Part shown: piece after piece, positions 1 through 11,252 of the stretch
How the letters are laid out: every line of letters starts with the position of its first letter
Numbering within the stretch: position 1 is the stretch's first letter
Assembly: GCF_963855985.1 (NCBI RefSeq)
Contig: NC_087118.1
Span: 4,278,001 to 4,342,000 of the forward strand
DNA length: 64,000 bases
Source of the DNA: Ostrinia nubilalis
Lineage: Eukaryota; Arthropoda; Insecta; Lepidoptera; Crambidae
Direction of reading: 5' to 3'
Notes under the pieces: model-generated
What the model was told of the DNA's origin: nothing
Database searches by the model: none
The model's input: the letters and a program-made list of their open reading frames with translations, nothing else
Position numbers and translations under genes: made by a program

Positions 1-394
1 AGGACTCCCAATTAGCTCTTCGTATAAGTTCAGAGTGTGTGTGAACTCCTTCCTCTTCGAAGTGCAGTATGGTCTTATTGGCGTCCCTCAGTTCAGCTTC
101 TAACTCATTGTTGCGCATCAAGGTCTGCTCAAAGATATTGCTGCACTGGTCGAAGGTACTGATTGTATGCAGTAGTTCATCACGGTGCTCGGTTACCTCC
201 TGGAGACGGACATGCAGTTCTGCCAATTCTTGTTTTAGTTCTGTATTCTTTCTTACTGTATAAGTAATTTCCTCCTCGCTCTCCTCTCTTTCCCTAATGA
301 GTTGGTTACAGCTTTCTTGACTCTGTTTCAGTTCCTCGAGTGCCCGCCTAAGTTTCAGCTCAATGGCTTGTGCCGCTGCTCTGCGTGTGAGCAT
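1..394 (-). CDS. Partial coiled-coil protein, N-terminal part
   Basis: An uninterrupted minus-strand frame of 131 codons starts at an ATG at 394-392 and runs off the left edge, so the C-terminus is not in the window. The protein begins MLTRRAAAQAIELKLRR and is dense in E, K, Q, R and L with heptad-like spacing for its whole visible length, which indicates a long coiled coil. No signal peptide, zinc finger or enzyme motif is visible. I do not recognise the family. Coiled-coil starts of this kind are common in gag-like or ORF1-like proteins of insect retroelements, but a host cytoskeletal or scaffold protein is equally possible. There is no in-frame stop in the 394 bases. The upstream sequence (395-1270) is AT-rich and shows no further coding. 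Confidence 0.45.
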   Translation of the reverse strand, partial: MLTRRAAAQAIELKLRRALEELKQSQESCNQLIREREESEEEITYTVRKNTELKQELAELHVRLQEVTEHRDELLHTISTFDQCSNIFEQTLMRNNELEAELRDANKTILHFEEEGVHTHSELIRRANWES

Positions 395-1273
395 GTTGAA
401 TGTGGTTTTTGTCTGAAATTATCCAAAGGAAGTGTATAGCGGATATTTATGCAAAATAGGGGGTACGAGTTATAAGTTATTATTTGAATTTTTAAACTTT
501 ATTTCTAATCTAATTCCACATAATTTAACTCTCATGAAATCCTTTTTATAATTATTATGTATTAGTCAAATAAGCAATATTGAATACTTTACTCTTTTTT
601 TTTTCTGCGGGTAATATTTTTAGTTTTCAACAAGGATTAAAACTACATTTTACTATTAACAATTTACACAATCAAACAAACAAAAGATGTGTGAGGTGTC
701 AAAAGGTATATTGTTGAGTGTGTTGAGTAAGTTTGTCTGCGGCCAAGGTGTTGTTATCTTCAACTTTACTTCCACTTATTGTCAAGTAAAGAGAGGCACA
801 ACAGAGCCGAATCGTAATGAATTGTGAAGAATCTCACTTTCGTGAGGTTTGTGGAGTGTTTTGTTGTACTGTTTGATTGCAATTTACTTCCCATAAAGAA
901 AGTGACAAAGCAATGTTAATTGATTGAAAACCACAAAAACATAACCTCCAACAGATTGCAACACTAATTATTTTGAAATGTTAAATTAATATTTTAACTA
1001 TTTACGCCTATAAGTAAACAGTAATTTTGAAAACAGTACTCCCCTGGTTTTAACGGTGGCTCCGGTTAAATTTTGAACGTTGTCGTAGCTGTCAATTTGG
1101 TCGCCGATTTTATCTCCTTATAACTATGTGTTTACACAAAGTCCAGTTTTGCAAACACTTGTACACGATATTTACACATTTATATCACTAATTAAGTGTA
1201 TTTTGATACATTATTACGGCTATTTATGTAATTAACTTAAAATTAATCTAACAGCTGATCTATGTACGTCTGA
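395..1273. other. AT-rich stretch without recognised gene
   Basis: About 880 bases with stops in all frames. I see no repeat shared with the rest of the window and no tRNA or splice structure that I can support. It separates the coiled-coil frame on the minus strand from the plus-strand fragment at 1403. Confidence 0.5.
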
Positions 1274-1402
1274 CAGACAGGGCTGCCAGACGAAAAAAAA
1301 AGTACAAATCAAACTCTTACTGTATCGCCAACTTTAGATCCTAATATCAGCGATGGTTCATTTAAATCACTTTTATCGTCACCAAATACAACAAACGAAT
1401 CT

Positions 1403-1753
1403 ATGTCATGGTCAACCTCCTCGGAAGTGATACAAAACATTCCGTATGGGTTCAGAAATGAGCGAGGAAAACTGATGATTGGGAAAGCTCGAGTTTATGA
1501 TGATGATCGCACTTCAGGGTGGAAAATTGGAAATAATATTTACAAAAAGACACCTGGCTTGAAAGAATTATTGTGTAAGAAAACCCCTAATTTGAATATT
1601 ATTACAGAAGAAGACTTGCAAAATTATAAAATTATACTTATAGACACCAGTGCACATAAACGTAATTGGGATCCATCCAAAGCAATAAATAGCAACAAAG
1701 GATTCAAATACATGAATATAATTAAGCCCTTGTTCAAATATTCAAAGAATTAA
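1403..1753 (+). CDS. Virus/Polinton-associated protein fragment (TPGL-ELL type)
   Basis: This 116-aa frame (ATG 1403, TAA 1751-1753) stays open upstream to 1274, so the ATG may not be the original start. The centre reads TPGLKELLCKKTPNLNI, followed by ITEEDLQNYKIIL and a basic C-terminal end with GFKYMNIIKPLFKY. From my knowledge of invertebrate genomes, the pattern TPGL-ELL, then T-EDL-NYK-IL, then a YK-IIKPL tail occurs in an uncharacterised protein family found with PolB-encoding virus-like elements (Polintons/adintoviruses). That recognition is by pattern only. A PLA2 gene, capsid genes and a PolB pseudogene of the same kind of virus lie 35-54 kb to the right, so this may be a detached piece of a related insertion. 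It is directly followed by a transposon fragment and a Helitron. Confidence 0.4.
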   Translation: MSWSTSSEVIQNIPYGFRNERGKLMIGKARVYDDDRTSGWKIGNNIYKKTPGLKELLCKKTPNLNIITEEDLQNYKIILIDTSAHKRNWDPSKAINSNKGFKYMNIIKPLFKYSKN

Positions 1754-1755
1754 CG

Positions 1756-1850
1756 GTACCAATAATAAGTTACAAAATAAACTGCATCTATCTGAAAATT
1801 CAATGTTTCCGACTTCCATACATTTAGTACTGCCACAGTCATGGCACTCA
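1756..1850 (+). mobile_element. Fragment of the CAGGGTGG terminal-repeat element
   Basis: The segment (ggtaccaataataagttac..., ...aattcaatgtttc..., ...actgccacagtcatggcac) matches internal parts of the element at 27603-28282, including its second internal copy near 27935-28020. Only an interior piece is present and no terminal repeat is seen. A Helitron begins immediately after it at 1851. Confidence 0.5.
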
Positions 1851-2760
1851 TCTATACTAATATTATAAAGCTGAAGAGTTTGTTTGTTTGTTTGTTTGTT
1901 TGTTTGTTTGTTTGGTTGAACGCGCTAATCTCAGGAACTACTAGACCGATTTGAAAAATTCTTTTTGTGTTGGATAGCCCGTTAGTTCCTGAAGGCTTTA
2001 GGCTATATATCATCACGCTAAGACCAATAGGAGCGGAGCACCAATGAAGAATGTTTCAAATCAGTGATTTTTTTCCTTTTGAGAGCTGACGCTGCGTAAA
2101 CGGTTAAAGTTTCGCAAAAATCATGTATGACAGAATTGTTCCCCTTTAAAAGTTCTAAAAAAAAATCCGCGATAGCATATGTCTATCTTTTAAGGTTGGC
2201 TCATAGTAACCCTTTTTATCCAAAAATAAATCTGTTTTAAATTAATTCATTATTTGCGGAGGTTTTTTCATAAACATGATATTAATCCTTATCCAAATAA
2301 ATAAGTTATTGATCACAAGTATTTAATTTTAAACATACTTGGCCTTTACACCATTCGATTTCAATAAATATCTTAGAAGATATCGCAGTTTTAAAATATC
2401 ATCGCAGCAAAATAATGATCAAGTACTGCGCGCGCCACTGATGGATCAATGCACAGCCTAAACCGCTGATCGTAGAGACCTGAAACTTGGACGGTGTGTT
2501 ATTTGTATGACGCAAGCATCTGATAAGAAAGAATTTTCCAAAATTCTACCCCTAAGGAGGTAAAAAGGGGTGGCAAAGTTTGTATGGGATAACGAGATTC
2601 CTTCGTTCAATCTACTTCAAATTTCGCATAAGTATTCTATAACAGAATTAATGGAAGATGTGTTTCGTATTTTAGTGAAATGCACCCCCTAACTATGTTA
2701 AAAAGGGGTAGAAAGTTATTTTAGTGGTGATTTGCTTCAAAATTGATATTAATTACTCAT
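1851..2760 (+). mobile_element. Helitron, 5' end well defined, 3' end not found
   Basis: It starts TCTATACTAATATTATAAAG directly after an A, as expected for an A|T Helitron insertion, and is followed by a (TTTG)n run at 1878-1914. The region near 2440-2490 (gatcaatgcacagcctaaac) is related to the interior of the Helitron units at 19122-20188. The typical hairpin plus CTAG end is not evident, so the right boundary is approximate. No coding capacity is seen. Confidence 0.55.
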
Positions 2761-2809
2761 TAGTGCATTTTTTTTTTCAAACATGTCATGTTAAAGACTA
2801 TCATAATCT

Positions 2810-2876
2810 AGGTGCCCGCTGCGTGCGCTCGCCTAACAATGCATAGTAATGCATGACGGTCATGCCGCGGGCACCT
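2810..2876. repeat. Hairpin with 10-bp perfect inverted arms
   Basis: AGGTGCCCGC at 2810-2819 is repeated as its exact reverse complement at 2867-2876. The 47-base interior is GC-richer than its surroundings and itself contains gcat/atgc palindromes. It could be a small foldback element or the remnant of a Helitron-type terminal hairpin. Confidence 0.5.
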
Positions 2877-4225
2877 GCTTGCGCTGTATACATAAACTTA
2901 TTTTCGCGCGAGAGTTTTGGCGGAGGCCCTTGAGGTAGTGGGAGTAGTCTTGAGGAAAAGCTCATTCTCCCACGGCCAGTGGCATGCTAAAAGCTTGGTG
3001 ATTCTAGCACCCGTAGAAAAATAAAAAAAAGGTTTACCAATAATACTGCGGTAGGTGTAGTTTTCGATTTCGTTGTAAAAAGATAATAACCGTGAGAAAT
3101 TGCAGTTGCGTGAAGTTTTGACCAATAGACGTGTTGACACCGCCAGTCAATTGACGTACTTTTAAAAACTGTTAAATCAAACTCCCATAGATTTCGTATG
3201 GCACGACAAGCAAGTGACGTCGCTATTTTGTGAATTTAATCAAACTACTTTTCTTAATTACAATCCGACCAAAAATGGTAATTTACAGGTCATTTCAGAT
3301 TAATTAAGCTTTCAAGATTAGAATGTCTTTAATAAATTGTAATATCGAATCAATATCGGTGTCAAATCGTCCATTGTCAGTGAAGTCTGCTATACATCAT
3401 CAATCGCTAACACTTCTATAACGGCGTCAATCTCATCAACATTTTTGTTTATATTAGCTCTATAGAGGTATGACTGATGATTGACCACAACTTTTACAAT
3501 TGGAATTGATATTGAAATGATCCGCCAAACTATACTTAGTTTCAACATCGGTTTTGCGTCAACAAGTGCACTCACTACCAACACTTAAAAGGATTTTTCA
3601 TTTACCAAAACAGTCTCATAGATTTTTTTTGTCATAAAAATAATTACGTCAACTGTTCATCCTTTCAAGTAGCAGGATTCAAAATTTCCTCTAACAGACG
3701 TCCGTAGTTCCTTTAGCTAAGCCAATTAACTTTTGCAATGTGTAAGTCAAAGACAAAATTCTCTTACTTGCATTAGCTATTATAATAGCGCTCACAAATT
3801 GTCAAAAATAAAAGACTACTAAAAGAAAAACTTTAAACTTCTGCTCATTATGGAACCTTGACGTTTCATATTCGAAATATATTTTTGAAGTGGAATTATA
3901 GATCTATAGACAAGATATTGTACTTGGCAAAAGAACCTACCGAAAGTCCGAACCGAGGACAATTTTAAAATAAACGAATCATTAATTAATTCACTTTACT
4001 TGTGTAAAAATATTTTAAAAAAATAATTTTTTTTTGCACATTTACTTTAACGTTAATTTAAACGTTATAATCGAATACTTTATTATTACCTTTAATTATT
4101 ACTATTAAAGATTTACTACATAAGCTAATATTCCCATTTTACTGTAGGTATGCGTAATATTTCATAATGTGTGCGCAATAAATAAAAACTACCAATAAAA
4201 AATAGGCACTTTTCTTCACTAGAGT
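2877..4225. other. No gene recognised
   Basis: AT-rich sequence with only short random frames. The 80-codon minus frame near 2898-3140 has no ATG start and no recognisable domain. I see nothing else supportable here. Confidence 0.45.
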
Positions 4226-4459
4226 CTACCAGAAATTTTACGAACCTCATGTGGCACTGTTCTTTCAGTAGAGCTGGAAGAAGATGAGCTCCTTCGCGTA
4301 TTTTTCTTCAACCTTGGCCCCATAGAAGACGATCGTGGTGGCGCCTTCTTACTGGACGACGACGACAACTTCGTTCGCTTAGCACGCTTATTTCATCGTC
4401 AGCTGACGGGTGTCCCTGGCGGTATACGAGCTCCATCTTCAGTAGTCGTTGTACTCAAC
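4226..4459 (-). pseudogene. Ser/Lys/Arg-rich coding-like fragment with two stops
   Basis: Read on the minus strand from 4455, one frame encodes a Thr/Pro-rich start (ARIPPGTPVS), then two closely spaced TGA codons. A strongly biased Lys/Arg/Ser-rich stretch follows (KRAKRTKLSSSSSKK, RRSSSSSSSTERT) and runs to a stop near 4226. The segment is preceded by ttatttcacag, which looks like a splice acceptor. The composition is unlike the flanks and resembles a low-complexity tail of a nuclear protein. I do not recognise it. With two in-frame stops it is either a pseudogene or not coding. Confidence 0.25.
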
Positions 4460-4832
4460 TGTGAAATAAAGTACTCGACGAAATAAACTGTGTCTGACCA
4501 GCATCAACTCAACATCATATGGAAGCTATGTTCATGTTATATTAAGCAAAAGTTTGATTTATGTCTTTTCTAAAAATCTAAATCTCAAAAAATAAATCTA
4601 AAAATCTTTTGTTTCACAAATAATATTATGCTCCCTGAGCAAAGTGTAGTAAAATACCATTGTGACATGTTTCTATTATACTTATGCATCACAAATAAAG
4701 ATTTTGTATTTATATTTGTATTTTATTCAGTACGACCTACACACACAACTCATGTGACAATTGGACGGCTTCCTTGTTATGTCAGCAATAGAAGGCTTTT
4801 TATTCTAGAGACATCCTAAACAATGGGGCCCT

Positions 4833-6215
4833 TAAGGCGCATCTAGCCTGATAAACTGGAGGCACGTCTAGCCTCGTCATACTAAGTCATAGTCATAGTC
4901 CAAGGCACATCTAGCCTATTAAACTGGAGGCGCGTCTAGCCTCGTTATATTTAGTCATATTCAAAAGCGCATCTATCCTAATAAACTGGAGGAGTGTCTA
5001 ACCTCATACTAAGTCATAGTCATGGTCACAGTCATAGTTATAGTCAAAGCCAAAAGTCAAAATATCTTTATTCGTTTAGACTAATTAATAGTACTTACAA
5101 ATGGTCGAATATTTTGTTCTTAAGGAGCCTCTACATCTCATACTTAGTCATAGTCTAAGGCGCATCTAGCCTAATAAACTGGAGGAGCATCTAGCCTCGA
5201 TATACTAAGTCAGTCACAGTCATAGTCATGGTCATGGTCATAGTCATAGTCATAGTCTAAGGCGCATCTAGCCTTGTTATACTTAGTCGTAATCAAAGGC
5301 GCATCTAGCCTTGTTATACTTAGTCATAGTCAAAGGCGCATCTAGCCTTATAAACTGGAGGCGCGTCTAGCCTCGATATACTAAGTCAGTCACAGTCATA
5401 GTCATGGTCATAGTCATAGTCATAGTCAAAGGCGCATCTAGCCTTGTTATACTTAGTCATAGTCAAGGCGCATCTAGCCTCGTTATACTTAAGTCATAGT
5501 CACAGGCGCATCTAGCCTCGTTATACTTAGTCGTAGTCAAAGGCGCATCTAGCCTTGTAATACTTAGTCATAGTCAAAGGCGCATCTAGCCTTGTTATAC
5601 TTAGTCATAGTCAAAGGCGCATCTAGCCTTATAAACTGGAGGCGCGTCTAGCCTCGATATACTAAGTCAGTCACAGTCATAGTCATAGTCAAAGGCGCAT
5701 CTAGCCTTGTTTTACTTAGTCATAGTCAAAGGCGCATCTAGCCTTGTTATACTTAAGTCATAGTCACAGGCGCATCTAGCCTTGTTATACTTAAGTCATA
5801 GTCACAGGCGCATCTAGCCTTGTTATACTTAGTCGTAGTCAAAGGCGCATCTAGCCTTGTTATACTTAGTCATAGTCAAAGTCATAGTCATAGTCTAAGG
5901 CGCATCTAGCCTATTATACTGGAGGCGCGTCTAGCCTCGTTATACTAAGTCTTAGTCATGGTCAAAGTCATAGTCATAGTCTAAGGCGCATCTATCCTAT
6001 CAAACTGGAGGCGCGTCTAGCCTCGTACTGAGTCATAGTCAAAGGCGCATCTAGCTTTGTAATACTTAGTCATAGTCAAAGGCGCATCTAGCCTTGTTAT
6101 ACTTAGTATAGTCAAAGGCGCATCTAGCCTTGTTATACTAAGTCTTAGTCATGGTCAAAGTCATAGTCATAGTCTAAGGCGCATCTAGCCTGATAAACTG
6201 GAGGCGCGTCTAGCC
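4833..6215. repeat. Minisatellite of AGGC(N)7GCCT hairpin units with AGTCAT spacers
   Basis: More than thirty copies of the motif aggcgcatctagcct or aggcgcgtctagcct are visible, separated by gttatacttagtcatagtc or by runs of the hexamer agtcat. Higher-order units of about 36-37 bp and longer composite units recur. Each core motif can fold as a 4-bp stem (AGGC/GCCT) with a 7-base loop. A piece containing caaaatatctttattcg (about 5055-5130), typical of lepidopteran retroelement 3' ends, interrupts the array. No coding potential is seen. Confidence 0.85.
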
Positions 6216-6432
6216 TCGTTTTAAAAATAACTATTTCATGCATTAAACGAAATATTCATACGTTTTTCTACTTGAACTTTTAAAATCAATTACTTTTTAA
6301 CCAAATAAATAAAAACGTACCTTATGAGCTGTAGATCACGTACCACTTCTGAGTTGAAATGAAACACTCTTGTAGGTTGTTCTAACTTGTATTTCAGCAC
6401 CACTGATTTACACAATTCCGACATTATGACGT

Positions 6433-6895
6433 CATCTTAATAGTACCTCTTGCTTTGAACGCTCAAATCGAACTGACTGTCCAGCGGCATGCCAGCGATA
6501 AGGTAACTTCCCCTTCCATCAGTGAAAGTCAACCGGTTCAAAACGACTTATCGACGGCATGCTCCGGAACTAGTCAAATGCAATACCTATTTCATAATTA
6601 GCTGTTTTCTTAATTTTTAAAATACTAAAATGTATTCAATAAAAATCTAAAATAATTAAATTAAATAATAAATATGAAATAATTGGATTTAATACAAAAT
6701 AAATTCTAAAATCATTCTAATGTCTGCAAAATGCCTAGGAAGTAATCAAATAAAGTATTTTAATTTAATAATGGGTTTTTGGGTTCTTCTAAAATACAAT
6801 ACAAATACTAAAATTGTTGCAATAACTATTTAAAAGTAACCAATAATCGTATAAAATACAATATGAATTCTAAAATCATTACAAGTGTATTCGCT
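6433..6895 (-). repeat. Dispersed repeat B, copy 1
   Basis: This segment is the inverted counterpart of 50040-50485. Shared stretches include cttgctttgaacgctc, the paired ggcatgc boxes around an ataaggtaacttccccttcc core, and a long AT-rich arm with caataatcgtataaaatac. It is probably a non-autonomous element. No coding region or duplication could be defined because the foldback element abuts it at 6902. Confidence 0.6.
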
Positions 6896-6901
6896 GATAT
6901 A

Positions 6902-8776
6902 CAGGGTGTCCCGTAATGTAACGTCAAGCCGGAACTGGGTGTTGAGGCAAGTTGTGCTGGTTATCAGAAAAATATAAAAAAAAATCTATGTGGCATATTT
7001 TCAAAATAATAGGCATTTAAAAAAAATCTAAAAATTCTACTCCAGGTGACGGTCCTTTTACTCGTGTTGCCACAAATCTTCACTTTTTCCAATTTTTTTT
7101 TTGTTATGTAACACTGAATAATGCTTCTCTAAATTGTTATCAAAATTACAAAACCAGCTGCTCCAGCTTAGATGAAAAAAATACATTATTCCCAAAAAAA
7201 ATTCAAAATAAAAAATTTGCCTAGTTTAAACTGACTGTACTGAAAAAAAATTGTACTACGCGAGTGTGGCAAGTGACGTCATAATTTGGCGCATTTAGTA
7301 AGGATTCCAAAATGGTATAACACTTTGTAAAATCTTGGTGTAATTGTCGACAATTTTTGTTTATTGGAAATAATCCCGTTTTTAACTGTATCTACCTTGG
7401 TTAAAAATTATTATTCTAATGTGCCCAAAATTCAAGTTTCTGTGACTGACTATCGTACAGTCAGTACGATAGTCAGTCACAGAAACTTGAATTTTTTCAC
7501 CATGACAGTAATTAGTAGTTGACATACTGTGACAAAAGTCACCCGTGCGCGCGCGCCTTTACTACCTGCTCTGCCTGCACTTGTATTTGGTAACAGGGTT
7601 ATGAAGTTTCGGTTATGGATACGGTTACGGATATTAGAATAATATTATACCGGTTTCGGTTACGGTCACGGATGTGAAATCATTTCAGATTATCCGAAAG
7701 TTTCGGATAATTTCGGTTACGGAATTATTAGAATTTCAAAAATGTAGGTATAATACAAATAGCAAGATGCTGCGTGAGCGTGACCCACATAGCTACTTTA
7801 TGTACCAACTAAGACGACACCTATGTATGATAAAGGTAAAACAGGCTGGCATATTAGATGGTGCCAGCGAATGCCAGACAAGTTGGTAAGATTTAAGGTA
7901 CAATTCCAAGACGGGCCGCAGACCGCAAACTGCAACCGCAAACTGCAAAACTATGAAATCGGCAGCGCGGCATTGCAGCTGCGACGTGTATACTGCAGAT
8001 TTCATAGAGTTTTGCAGTTTGGAATTGTACCCTTAGACTCCGCCTTTATCCGAAACTATCCGTAACTTTTGAATCAGTTTCGGTTACGGTTATGGATATT
8101 TTTTTATTTCGGATATCCATAACTATCCGTAACTTTTGAATCAGTTTCGGTTACGGTTACGGATATCCATAACATCCTTGCTTGGTAAGATGGCCCTCTC
8201 CGTCCCGCTCATACCTTTTAAAATGGCTTCTCCACCTCACTTAAGCCAGAAACTTGAATTTTGGGCACATTAGAATAATAATTTTTAACCAAGGTAGATA
8301 CAGTTAAAAACGGGATTATTTCCAAAAAAACAAAAATTGTCGACAATTACACCAAGAATTTACCAAGTGTTATACCATTTTGGAATCCTTACTAAATGCG
8401 CCAAATTATGACGTCACTTGCCACACTCGCGTAGTACAATTTTTTTTCAGCACAGTCAGTTTAAACTAGGCAAAATTTTTTTGGGAATAATGTATTTTTT
8501 TCATCCAAGCTGGAGCAGCTGGTTTTGTGATTTTGATAACAATTTAGAGAAGCATTATTCAGGGTTACATAACAAAAAAAAAAATTTGGAAAAAGTGAAG
8601 ATTTCTGGCAACACGAGTAAAAAGACCGTCACCGGGAGTATAATTTTTAGATTTTTTTTAAATGTCTATTATTTTGACAAAATGCCACATAGATTTTTTT
8701 TTATATTTTTCTGATAACCAGCATAACTTGCCTCAACACCCAGTTCCGGCTTGACGTTACATTACGGGACACCCTG
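6902..8776. mobile_element. Foldback transposon, copy 1 (CAGGGTGTCCC ends, TA duplication)
   Basis: The element begins CAGGGTGTCCCGTAATG and ends with the reverse complement, flanked by TA at 6900-6901 and 8777-8778. The two halves are inverted copies of each other for several hundred bases (for example gtcgacaatt and acgtcacttgccacactcgc occur on both arms). The centre holds a second palindrome made of gtttcggttacgg-type repeats and a third one around ctgcaaaactatgaaatc. Short frames inside are by-products of the palindrome; no transposase is visible. TA duplication and CAG/CTG termini suggest mobilisation by a Tc1/mariner-like enzyme. Other copies: 28389-30354 and 37370-39204. Confidence 0.85.
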
Positions 8777-9012
8777 TATATAGGTGATTTCGTATGCATT
8801 ATTCCTATATGATTAGAGTTGAGTTGGTCCTTGGGGTTGTCTTTAATGTAGCGCTTCACAGCGTCTAGCACGTGACTCTTTATCAAAGTACTTCCAAACT
8901 CCGCTATTAAGGTTGCGGAGGTTGCCTCTGCCCTGCTAGGCAGGCGGTGGACGTCACGTAAGTTGCATAGATCAAGATCTATATTGATGTTCGGTGTCGG
9001 CTCTTGTATATA

Positions 9013-10030
9013 CAGGGTGTTTCAAAAAAAACCCCTAATAACTGAAGGGTATTTAATAAACGTCTATAAAGAGTCCCTTGTTAATTTCTTACAGTCATAG
9101 CGACATATTCTAATTTCGGGTAAATTTATGTAAAATAAAAATATCGATTATTAAAATTCCCATCACTAATTTGGATTCATTGTCCTACCAGGAGTGACCA
9201 GGAGCAACTTTCTATGTTCACGCCCCCGGCCACGCCTCATTAAAACATTCTGTGCGCCTAGTATTTACTAGGTATTATTATTTAATACCTACGGAGAAAA
9301 AAATACACGCACGTCGTTACAAAACAACAAGCATTCAAAATTATGGTTAGATACATACCTACAAAAGTGGCTCAAAATGACGTCCTCCTTGCTGCACGCA
9401 TATTCTTGCCAGTCTTGATATGGCCTGTGTAACTGTTGCATTTCGCACCATGGTAGGCGTTATTGACGCAAACACAGACCTTACACGCTGTTCCATTTCC
9501 TCCACGGTATGGCAATCCGTAAAATAAACTTGGTTTTTCACAAAACCCCACAAAAAAAGTCCAACGGGGTAATATCAGGAGAACGGGCAGGCCAAGGTAT
9601 CGGACCTCTTCTGCACGCATTTCGTTTGTATTTGGGCGACCACTAGAACCCGATCGATGAAAAGAGCCCGTAGAATGGAGACGTGTCACCATATCATGGA
9701 AACACTGATACGACGGAAGCCGTCGCTGGTCAGCCGCCGGTCTACCTTCGATAAACTGTTCCCGATAAAGTTCACGGGCTTGAGTTAAATTTCCATCAGC
9801 TCGACCCACACACAACATCATCTCATAATATTCGGAATTAGAAAACATTGCCATTGTAGCAAAACAACACAAAACACAAAGCTTTCGAAAGTAGTTAAAC
9901 GATAGGAAAACACACCGATCACGCACGAAGCATATGAACGACTAAATCAAAGAAGAGCCGACGGCCGGTGTCGCGATCTTTCGGCGCTTCCGCACAGTGC
10001 AAAGTGGTGCGAACGGATTCGTGCCACATG
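9013..10030 (-). mobile_element. Mariner-like element remnant, right end lost
   Basis: The left terminus CAGGGTGTTTCAAAAAAAAC follows a TA. The interior carries a minus-strand transposase remnant. The matching opposite end is not found nearby, but an isolated copy of the opposite terminus (ttttgaaacatcctgta) sits at 14829-14845. Confidence 0.6.
9359..9854 (-). pseudogene. Mariner-like transposase, internally deleted
   Basis: Minus strand. The N-terminal part (ATG at 9854, MAMFSNSEYYEMMLCVG, then LTQARELYREQF and LPSYQCFHDMVTRL) is the helix-turn-helix DNA-binding start typical of this group of mariner-like transposases. After about 80 residues it jumps to the C-terminal end of the catalytic domain: a frame reading WPARSPDITPLDFF is followed, after a frameshift, by GFVKNQVYFTDCHTVEEMEQ and a tail to the stop at 9359. 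The ARSPDITPLDFF block precedes the last catalytic acidic residue in such enzymes. Most of the DDE/D core is therefore deleted and the copy cannot make an active enzyme. It lies inside the element that starts at 9013. Confidence 0.7.
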
Positions 10031-10300
10031 CCAAATTTTTGCAACTTCTTATAATGACAATGCAACATTTCAACAACATTTTTACAATGATTTTAGTACG
10101 CTAATTTTTATTTCGCAGGTAAAGGAATGTCGCAATGTCGTTTATGTACCTACTTTGCCTACCAAGTTACGTCTCATTTTAAAATAGAAGAAATGTTAAT
10201 GAATTCTCAGATTTATTTTCATATCAACATTCTAAAGCGTCCCTTAATAATTTTCACTTTTACAAAAGCAGCCTAAGACTGATTTACACGTATTAAGTAG

Positions 10301-10838
10301 TTTATTTATTTTATTTATTTATTTATTTTAGGAATTACAAACAAATGTGTTACAGAAATTAACTTATCTACTAGACTTATGTATTATTTATGTGGTAACA
10401 CATCCCACTACGTAATCCACATATTGATATATGAAACCATGTAATATAGAGCGAGGCAATTACAATTAAGGTACACCTTATAAACGCGGTGTAGCTCAAC
10501 ACCAAGAAGTAATTAATATTATGTTCAGACTTTTAATTATTAATTTTGTTGTTTTTTTTTTTTCATTTAATTTATCTTAATTTTAATTTGAACACTTTGC
10601 AGAGTGTCTAAAATATGCTTTTTAAATCTTAAGGAACTCTGGGAAAAATCGATGCTATTAAAATTCTGGTTGTAAATGGACAACAGTCTATTGAGTGGGG
10701 CTCGTAAACCCGCATTGGTTTTACACAAGTCTACATAAAAGGTTCTCTCGTCTCTGCGTGTGCTTCTGAGCGCAGCACGCCTGGGGACGCTAAAGTGGAT
10801 CAGGTTACAGAGGTCTATGCAATCGATTTCATTATTAG
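10301..10838 (-). mobile_element. 5'-truncated LINE (CR1/Jockey type) with 8-bp duplication
   Basis: The insert is flanked by TTAAGTAG at 10293-10300 and 10839-10846. On the minus strand it ends with a (TAAA)n-like tail (10301-10330), a typical 3' end for this LINE group, and it carries the end of ORF2. Confidence 0.75.
10567..10838 (-). pseudogene. C-terminal end of LINE ORF2
   Basis: About 90 codons are open on the minus strand from the truncation point to TAA at 10567-10569. The text includes FSVPRRAALRSTRRDERTFY, then LRAPLNRLLSIYN and SLRFKKHIL. This pattern (basic block, NxG-APL-RL-YN, then a Phe/Lys-rich end) is the region after the reverse transcriptase in CR1/Jockey-clade ORF2 proteins. 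The endonuclease and polymerase domains are absent because of 5' truncation, which is usual for target-primed insertion, so this is a dead fragment. Confidence 0.65.
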
Positions 10839-11175
10839 TTAAGTAGGTAACTAAATTTTAACTTAATTTTAAGTCTATGTCCAAATGTCTCATAATTAGT
10901 ATGAAACTGCTTATCAAAAGGTGTCAAGTGATAAGCCCCATCCACCAACTTACCCGAAAAATTAAGGTAAAATTTAGTTATCTACTTAACTACATAATAC
11001 GTGAAAATCATCCTTTAAGACTTAATTTTAAGTGATTAAATTGCATTTAAACGACTTGCAAATTCTAATTTAGTTACCTACTTATTACGTGTAAATCAGC
11101 CTTAGGGTACTCCTTTGTAAAACTTGATGTGAACGCCTCTGTAGCTACTAATATCTAACTATTCGAATTCCGAAC

Positions 11176-11252
11176 CTTGATGATCTTGTGTGGGAATCGA
11201 ACCCGCGTTTTCCGCAATCCTGGTGGCTAACCTTTGAGCTACCGAAGCCCCA
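11176..11252 (-). mobile_element. tRNA-like SINE head
   Basis: On the minus strand the sequence has an A-box-like GGTAGCTCAAAGGTTAG and a B box GGGTTCGATTCCC with tRNA-like spacing. The acceptor arms do not pair, so this is a tRNA-derived SINE fragment and not a functional tRNA gene. Confidence 0.55.

Larger units (their letters stand above)
10272..11106. mobile_element. MITE with terminal inverted repeats, split by a LINE
   Basis: Left arm cctaagactgatttacacg (10272-10290) and right arm, whose reverse complement is ccctaaggctgatttacacg (11087-11106), continue inward as taagtaggtaactaaattt on both sides. A LINE 3' fragment (10301-10838) sits in the left arm. Without it the MITE would be about 290 bp. 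Confidence 0.7.

Noticed and set aside
7674..8714. Several frames of 70-98 codons around 7.7-8.7 kb (and their counterparts at 28.5-30.2 and 37.4-39.1 kb)
   Set aside because: They lie in the foldback element, are not conserved between its copies and mirror each other because of the palindrome.
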